Assembly: GCA_029959085.1 (NCBI GenBank)
Contig: JARWIR010000047.1
Location: forward strand, 2,356,001 to 2,420,000
Origin: Nemophila menziesii
Taxonomy: Eukaryota; Streptophyta; Magnoliopsida; Boraginales; Hydrophyllaceae
DNA length: 64,000 nt
Direction of reading: 5' to 3'
The position numbers and the translations under genes were made by a program. How positions within the stretch are numbered: position 1 is the stretch's first letter; the number at the start of each line of letters is the position of its first letter. Shown here one piece after another: positions 63,495 to 64,000 of the stretch. The notes beneath the pieces are model-generated. The model saw nothing but the letters and a program-made list of their open reading frames with translations. It did no database searches and had not been told where the DNA came from.

Positions 63495-64000
63495 AATTTT
63501 AAATTAATTATTCGGGATCAACCCCAATAAACACACTAGTCATTAAGTTCCCATTTTCAAAAATAATAATTATATATGAAAGTTTTAAGGACGGATCAAA
63601 ATGGTTGTATCTTTGGCTGTGATCTTACGTAATTTTAATTATAAAATCTTCAATTTTAAAAGGACTTTGTGTAAAGATTCACATTTATTAAAACAATATT
63701 TGCAAAAAGACAAAACCAAGAAGAAAAAAAGGTTGTGTGAAGATAGAGGGTTCCGAAAAGTAAGTGCAAAAATGAAAACAAATATAAACAAAAATACAAT
63801 CCTTAACGAGAGACCAGTTATATCCTCAAAATATATTTATGTCCATTGTGATCAAAACAGATCTATAAATAAGTAATTTTTGATGAAGAACCAAGTAAGT
63901 AAACTAGATACCCAAGGTTGACAAAAATACAAACAAGTAAGAGTGACTTCCCATGTGAAAATCGACGAATAGCTCCTTTCCACGAAGATTAAAACTTTAT
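63495..64000 (+). repeat. Tandem unit U17 (type Z), cut by window end
   Basis: Only the first 506 bp are visible; closest to U9, so the array continues beyond the window. Confidence 0.93.
63601..63876 (+). other. Head open frame, 91 codons, U17
   Basis: One residue different from U9 in translation (KTKKKKRL for KTKRKKRL); ends in TAA instead of TGA. Unrecognised. Confidence 0.2.

Noticed and set aside
1..64000. LTR retrotransposon or rDNA array as explanation of the tandem structure
   Set aside because: No reverse transcriptase, integrase, gag or LTR ends and no rRNA-like conserved sequence. The units contain SUVR gene fragments instead.

Overview
The window is nuclear DNA of a flowering plant. 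Three things point there: AT-rich non-coding sequence, repeated fragments of a plant SUVR-type histone H3K9 methyltransferase gene, and a Mutator-like (MULE) element carrying pieces of an F-box gene and probably a PPR gene. The F-box and PPR pieces look eudicot, perhaps asterid, but I cannot name a species. I found no intact conventional gene, rRNA, tRNA, CRISPR array or retrotransposon core.

Nearly the whole window is one head-to-tail tandem array. The unit is about 4.03-4.1 kb, and sixteen units plus the start of a seventeenth (U1-U17) are visible, all on the + strand. I place each unit start at an arbitrary conserved landmark, AATTTTAAATTAATTATT. A full unit contains, in order: a head segment with a small lysine-rich open frame of unknown meaning; about 1 kb of AT-rich sequence; a 5' gene fragment (about 460 bp) matching the N-terminal half of the SUVR pre-SET region; about 1.35 kb of intron-like sequence; a 3' gene fragment (about 280 bp) matching the C-terminal, cysteine-rich half of pre-SET; and a spacer of about 0.5 kb. 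The catalytic SET domain is absent from every unit. Each unit is therefore a truncated pseudogene, not a methyltransferase gene.

Region by region: U1-U6 (1 to about 25.9 kb) are almost identical and share a 1-nt frameshift in the 3' fragment. U2 is 1.7 kb longer because a Pack-MULE-like element (7192-8881, 9-bp target duplication) sits in it. U7-U12 (25.9-50.6 kb) are more diverged and form roughly a three-unit pattern (types X, Y, Z). U12-U15 contain a recent duplication of about 7.15 kb at an offset of about 8.43 kb, which also copied a 190-bp foldback MITE (46286-46475 and 54721-54910). U15 and U16 are shortened by internal deletions with short homologies at the joints. U17 runs off the window end.

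Nothing here clearly works as a set of cooperating genes. The most interesting possibility is that a chromatin-silencing gene has itself become a large tandem repeat, the kind of structure that can produce small RNAs and heterochromatin. That is inference and needs expression and small-RNA data. All identity statements are by eye.
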